Origin: an uncultured Collinsella sp.
GTDB lineage: Bacteria; Actinomycetota; Coriobacteriia; Coriobacteriales; Coriobacteriaceae
DNA length: 7,606 nt
Assembly: GCA_902464175.1 (NCBI GenBank)
Contig: CABQHZ010000085.1
Span: 1-7,606, forward strand
Direction of reading: 5' to 3'
The first letter of the stretch is position 1. The number at the start of each line of letters is the position of its first letter. This document shows positions 6,301 through 7,606 of this stretch, one piece after another. A program made the translations under genes and the position numbers. Below the pieces are notes generated by a model that worked only from the letters and a program-made list of their open reading frames with translations, did no database searches and was not told where the DNA came from.

Positions 6301-6847
6301 GCTGGCTGATCTGGAGAGCGCGCGCAAGGCGCTCACCAAGATCACGGTGGCCATTGATCGCAAGATGCGCAAGGCGTTTCTGGTGACGTTTGAGAAGGTC
6401 GACGCGAACTTCCGCGAGATCTTCGCCATGCTGTTCCCGGGTGGCCAGGCTCATCTTGAGATGACCGATCCCGAGCATCCTGCCGAGACGGGCATTGAGG
6501 TTGTGGCGCAGCCGCGCGGCAAGCGCATTACCAAGATGATGCTCATGTCGGGTGGCGAGAAGAGTCTGACGGCGCTCGCCCTGCTCTTTGCCGTGTACCG
6601 CACGCGCACGGTGCCGTTCTATGTGCTGGACGAGGTCGAGGCGGCGCTCGACGACGCCAACCTGTCCAAGCTCATCGGCGCCCTCGATGTACTGCGTTCC
6701 GATACACAGCTCTTGGTCATTTCGCATCAGCGCCGTACTATGGAGGACGCTGACGTTCTCTATGGCGTCTCGATGCAAGCCGACGGCGTCAGCCGCGTCG
6801 TCTCGCAAAAACTCGATCGCGAAACCGGAAAGGTCGTGAATGCATAA
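3311..6847 (+). CDS. smc: chromosome segregation ATPase SMC
   Basis: An 1178-residue SMC, the usual full length. With ScpA and ScpB it forms the ring-shaped complex that extrudes DNA loops and keeps sister chromosomes apart. The N-terminal head has MYLKSLTLKGFKSFA at the start, Walker A GPNGSGKS at 31-38, an arginine-finger region near R57 and Q-loop Q143 (IISQGKLDAIL). A long coiled coil runs about 170-500, the hinge about 505-660, and the return coiled coil about 665-1015. The C-terminal head has the ABC signature LMSGGEKSLTALALLF near 1078-1093, Walker B FYVLDEVEAALDD at 1103-1115 (catalytic E1108) and H-loop H1139. The hinge carries an Ala/Gly-rich insert (580-593) and only part of the conserved GGxxxGG motif (648-654). 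The GTG start is set by homology, since the purine-rich AGGA is only 3 bases away. The stop overlaps ftsY by one base. Confidence 0.98.
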   Translation: MYLKSLTLKGFKSFADRAHMSFEPGLTVIVGPNGSGKSNISDSILWVLGEQSAKQLRGQAMEDVIFSGSSARKPVGVAEVTLVLDNSDHMLPVDFDEVAITRRMYRSGESEYLINSSPCRLMDIQDILHDSGLGKDTHSIISQGKLDAILQSRPEERRALIEEAAGISKHKRRKERALKKIKSMDEHLTRARDINKEIARQLRPLERQVDRARKYKELSSRANELTQMLAVDELRSLQSQWNDLESRSKEGAAELELAQYRLGEKERELEKLQVMLEEKGLFVGDLGEQRRHMQDVVGRINSDMRLLEEKGHNMVSRLSDMRGQISSSEHQRRRVVEELEDARAQLEEVTGAHMQAQEDVDAAGPAAAELHERRVALDNQISQLTREQRDVQRVADNAALELAKVKDSLSNAEVEDNMYASRLEQIDEQLEEVTASLDSRRDRAEELESALEAARQAQNDAREATEVARAALKDLRNRESEARNKLSEVRSELASQKKLDARMADSSPLVSRLMGALGDDVSGRLGDVLDAPRELEGLVEQLLAGDIDALLFDDAATLERAGRAALDQKKASGEALLVARGVSGGAAANGAAGTRLVDRLSVRSGYGPVVEALLGGYYVVDDLAAALAAPVVDGVTYVTPDGARVSCGGLVRVGLDAGEASGALERKRRIRELEGLEPDLAAIFEHASDQVVEANAAVEEARAAEGDAAGEIARLEGERRSLLSEIGRLEQSVNNAEVERVRISKRREQASEAVRAARPRVDELTRSRDEARAQASDLGLQIAEANDELDRVRRDDSEAAGKLADAKVRLAQTSERLRSLKGRVPDLEHRLEGIDRRIRGTRQASRSLELLRLRVDPMHERYSALLERASDWAARLRDQASLEEADSASLKKTIEDAKAGVSRAKERVDAATATQNEFKVARGKLEVQVEAAIKAITADGTTVLEEALMLPAPTDRDAAERELNQLVRQINNLGPVNQVAMEEYEQLKRRADYIEEQLADLESARKALTKITVAIDRKMRKAFLVTFEKVDANFREIFAMLFPGGQAHLEMTDPEHPAETGIEVVAQPRGKRITKMMLMSGGEKSLTALALLFAVYRTRTVPFYVLDEVEAALDDANLSKLIGALDVLRSDTQLLVISHQRRTMEDADVLYGVSMQADGVSRVVSQKLDRETGKVVNA

Positions 6848-7606
6848 TGGGATTCTTTGACGCTCTCTCGCGCGGACTTGAGCGCAGCCGCGAGGCCCTC
6901 AACGAGGTCTTCTACTTTGGCGGCGAGGTCGACGAGGACTTTTGGGAGGACCTTGAGGACACCCTCGTCATGGGTGACATGGGTGCCGAGGTCGCTATTC
7001 AGGTCTCCGATGACCTGCGCGATGCTGCTGCCAAGAAGAACCTTAAGACCGCCCCGCAGCTTCGCCGCGCTCTGGCCGAGCAGCTCGAGGGCCATTTTGT
7101 GCCTGTTGAGCGTGATCCGTTTTCCGATACGCCGAGCTGCGTGCTGTTTGTGGGCATCAACGGCGCCGGCAAGACCACAACGGTCGGCAAGATTGCGAGC
7201 GCCATGGCTGCCCGCGGCAAGAACGTGGTGATCGGTTCTGCCGATACCTTCCGCGCCGCCGCCATCGAGCAGCTCGATGTGTGGGGTCAGCGCGCCGGCG
7301 TCCCCGTCATCAAGCGCGATCGCGGTTCCGACCCGGCGAGCGTGTGCTACGACGTGCTCGATGAGGCCGACAGGCGCGGCAGCGACCTGGTGCTGATCGA
7401 CACCGCCGGTCGTCTGCACACAAGCCCCGAACTCATGCGCGAGCTTGCCAAGGTGGTTAACGTGACGCGTAAGCGCGCCGCCAATATGGCCGCCGGCCCC
7501 ATGCCCGTCTCGGTCGTGCTCGTGATCGATGCCGCCACCGGCCAGAACGGTCTGAACCAGGCGCTCGAGTTTAACGAGGCGCTGGGCCTGGACGGTATTA
7601 TCATGA
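6847..7606 (+). CDS. ftsY: signal recognition particle receptor FtsY, 5' part
   Basis: The frame starts at ATG 6847 inside the smc stop (TAATG) and runs off the right edge, giving 253 residues. FtsY is the SRP receptor GTPase. It docks the Ffh-ribosome complex at the membrane for cotranslational insertion of membrane proteins. The N domain covers about 1-90 and the G domain begins near 98: G1/P-loop GINGAGKTTT at 103-112, G2 DTFRAAAIEQL at 133-143, G3 DTAGR at 185-189, and VIDAATGQNGLNQA at 227-239. The TKxD guanine-specificity motif should follow just past the edge. There is no long acidic A domain. The protein begins at GFFDALSRGLERSREAL, which aligns with the amphipathic membrane-targeting helix that precedes the N domain in E. 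coli FtsY, so a minimal receptor is likely. The ribosome binding site is weak, and translation is probably coupled to smc. Confidence 0.97.
   Translation, partial: MGFFDALSRGLERSREALNEVFYFGGEVDEDFWEDLEDTLVMGDMGAEVAIQVSDDLRDAAAKKNLKTAPQLRRALAEQLEGHFVPVERDPFSDTPSCVLFVGINGAGKTTTVGKIASAMAARGKNVVIGSADTFRAAAIEQLDVWGQRAGVPVIKRDRGSDPASVCYDVLDEADRRGSDLVLIDTAGRLHTSPELMRELAKVVNVTRKRAANMAAGPMPVSVVLVIDAATGQNGLNQALEFNEALGLDGIIM

Noticed and set aside
4934..6808. 624-codon open frame on the minus strand inside smc
   Set aside because: It lies wholly antisense to a certain gene. It reads as low-complexity Leu/Arg/His-rich sequence and resembles no family I know. GC-rich third positions in smc codons remove stops on the opposite strand, which explains it.

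Overview
This window is a compact, all-plus-strand block of housekeeping genes from a high-GC bacterium. The order is a DivIVA/SepIVA-like coiled-coil protein (3' part), yceD (DUF177), rpmF, plsX, acpP, rnc, smc and ftsY (5' part). A coiled-coil gene directly before DUF177-rpmF, followed by rnc, smc and ftsY, recalls the actinobacterial arrangement (in Mycobacterium tuberculosis sepIVA-Rv2926c-rpmF and rnc-smc-ftsY lie close together). plsX-acpP-rnc-smc-ftsY recalls Firmicutes. GC-rich third positions and the mixture of both layouts suggest Coriobacteriia, perhaps Collinsella. That assignment is inference, since no rRNA or marker search was possible.

Region 1 (1-1097) holds the septal/coiled-coil protein fragment, YceD and ribosomal protein L32. 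The first two genes overlap by one base at TAATG. A 64-base gap before rpmF carries a possible extended -10 promoter and a strong ribosome binding site. Region 2 (1098-2204) holds plsX, set off from rpmF by a clear hairpin plus T-run that looks like an intrinsic terminator. Region 3 (2205-2328) is a 124-base gap with a second, weaker hairpin and T-rich tail and a possible -10. Region 4 (2329-7606) holds acpP, rnc, smc and ftsY, with gaps of 3 and 10 bases and a one-base overlap, so it is almost certainly one operon.

The genes join ribosome and RNA maturation (YceD, L32, RNase III), membrane lipid synthesis (PlsX uses acyl-ACP, and the carrier protein is the next gene), chromosome organisation (SMC) and membrane protein targeting (FtsY). 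No mobile element, CRISPR array, tRNA or rRNA was seen. No stretch over 300 bases lacks a gene.

I did not find an undescribed system. The points worth a second look are modest: an NSL instead of DSL phosphopantetheine site in the carrier protein, Asn in place of a conserved metal-site Asp in RNase III, a divergent glycine motif in the SMC hinge, two hairpins that bracket plsX, and the identity of the first, truncated gene.
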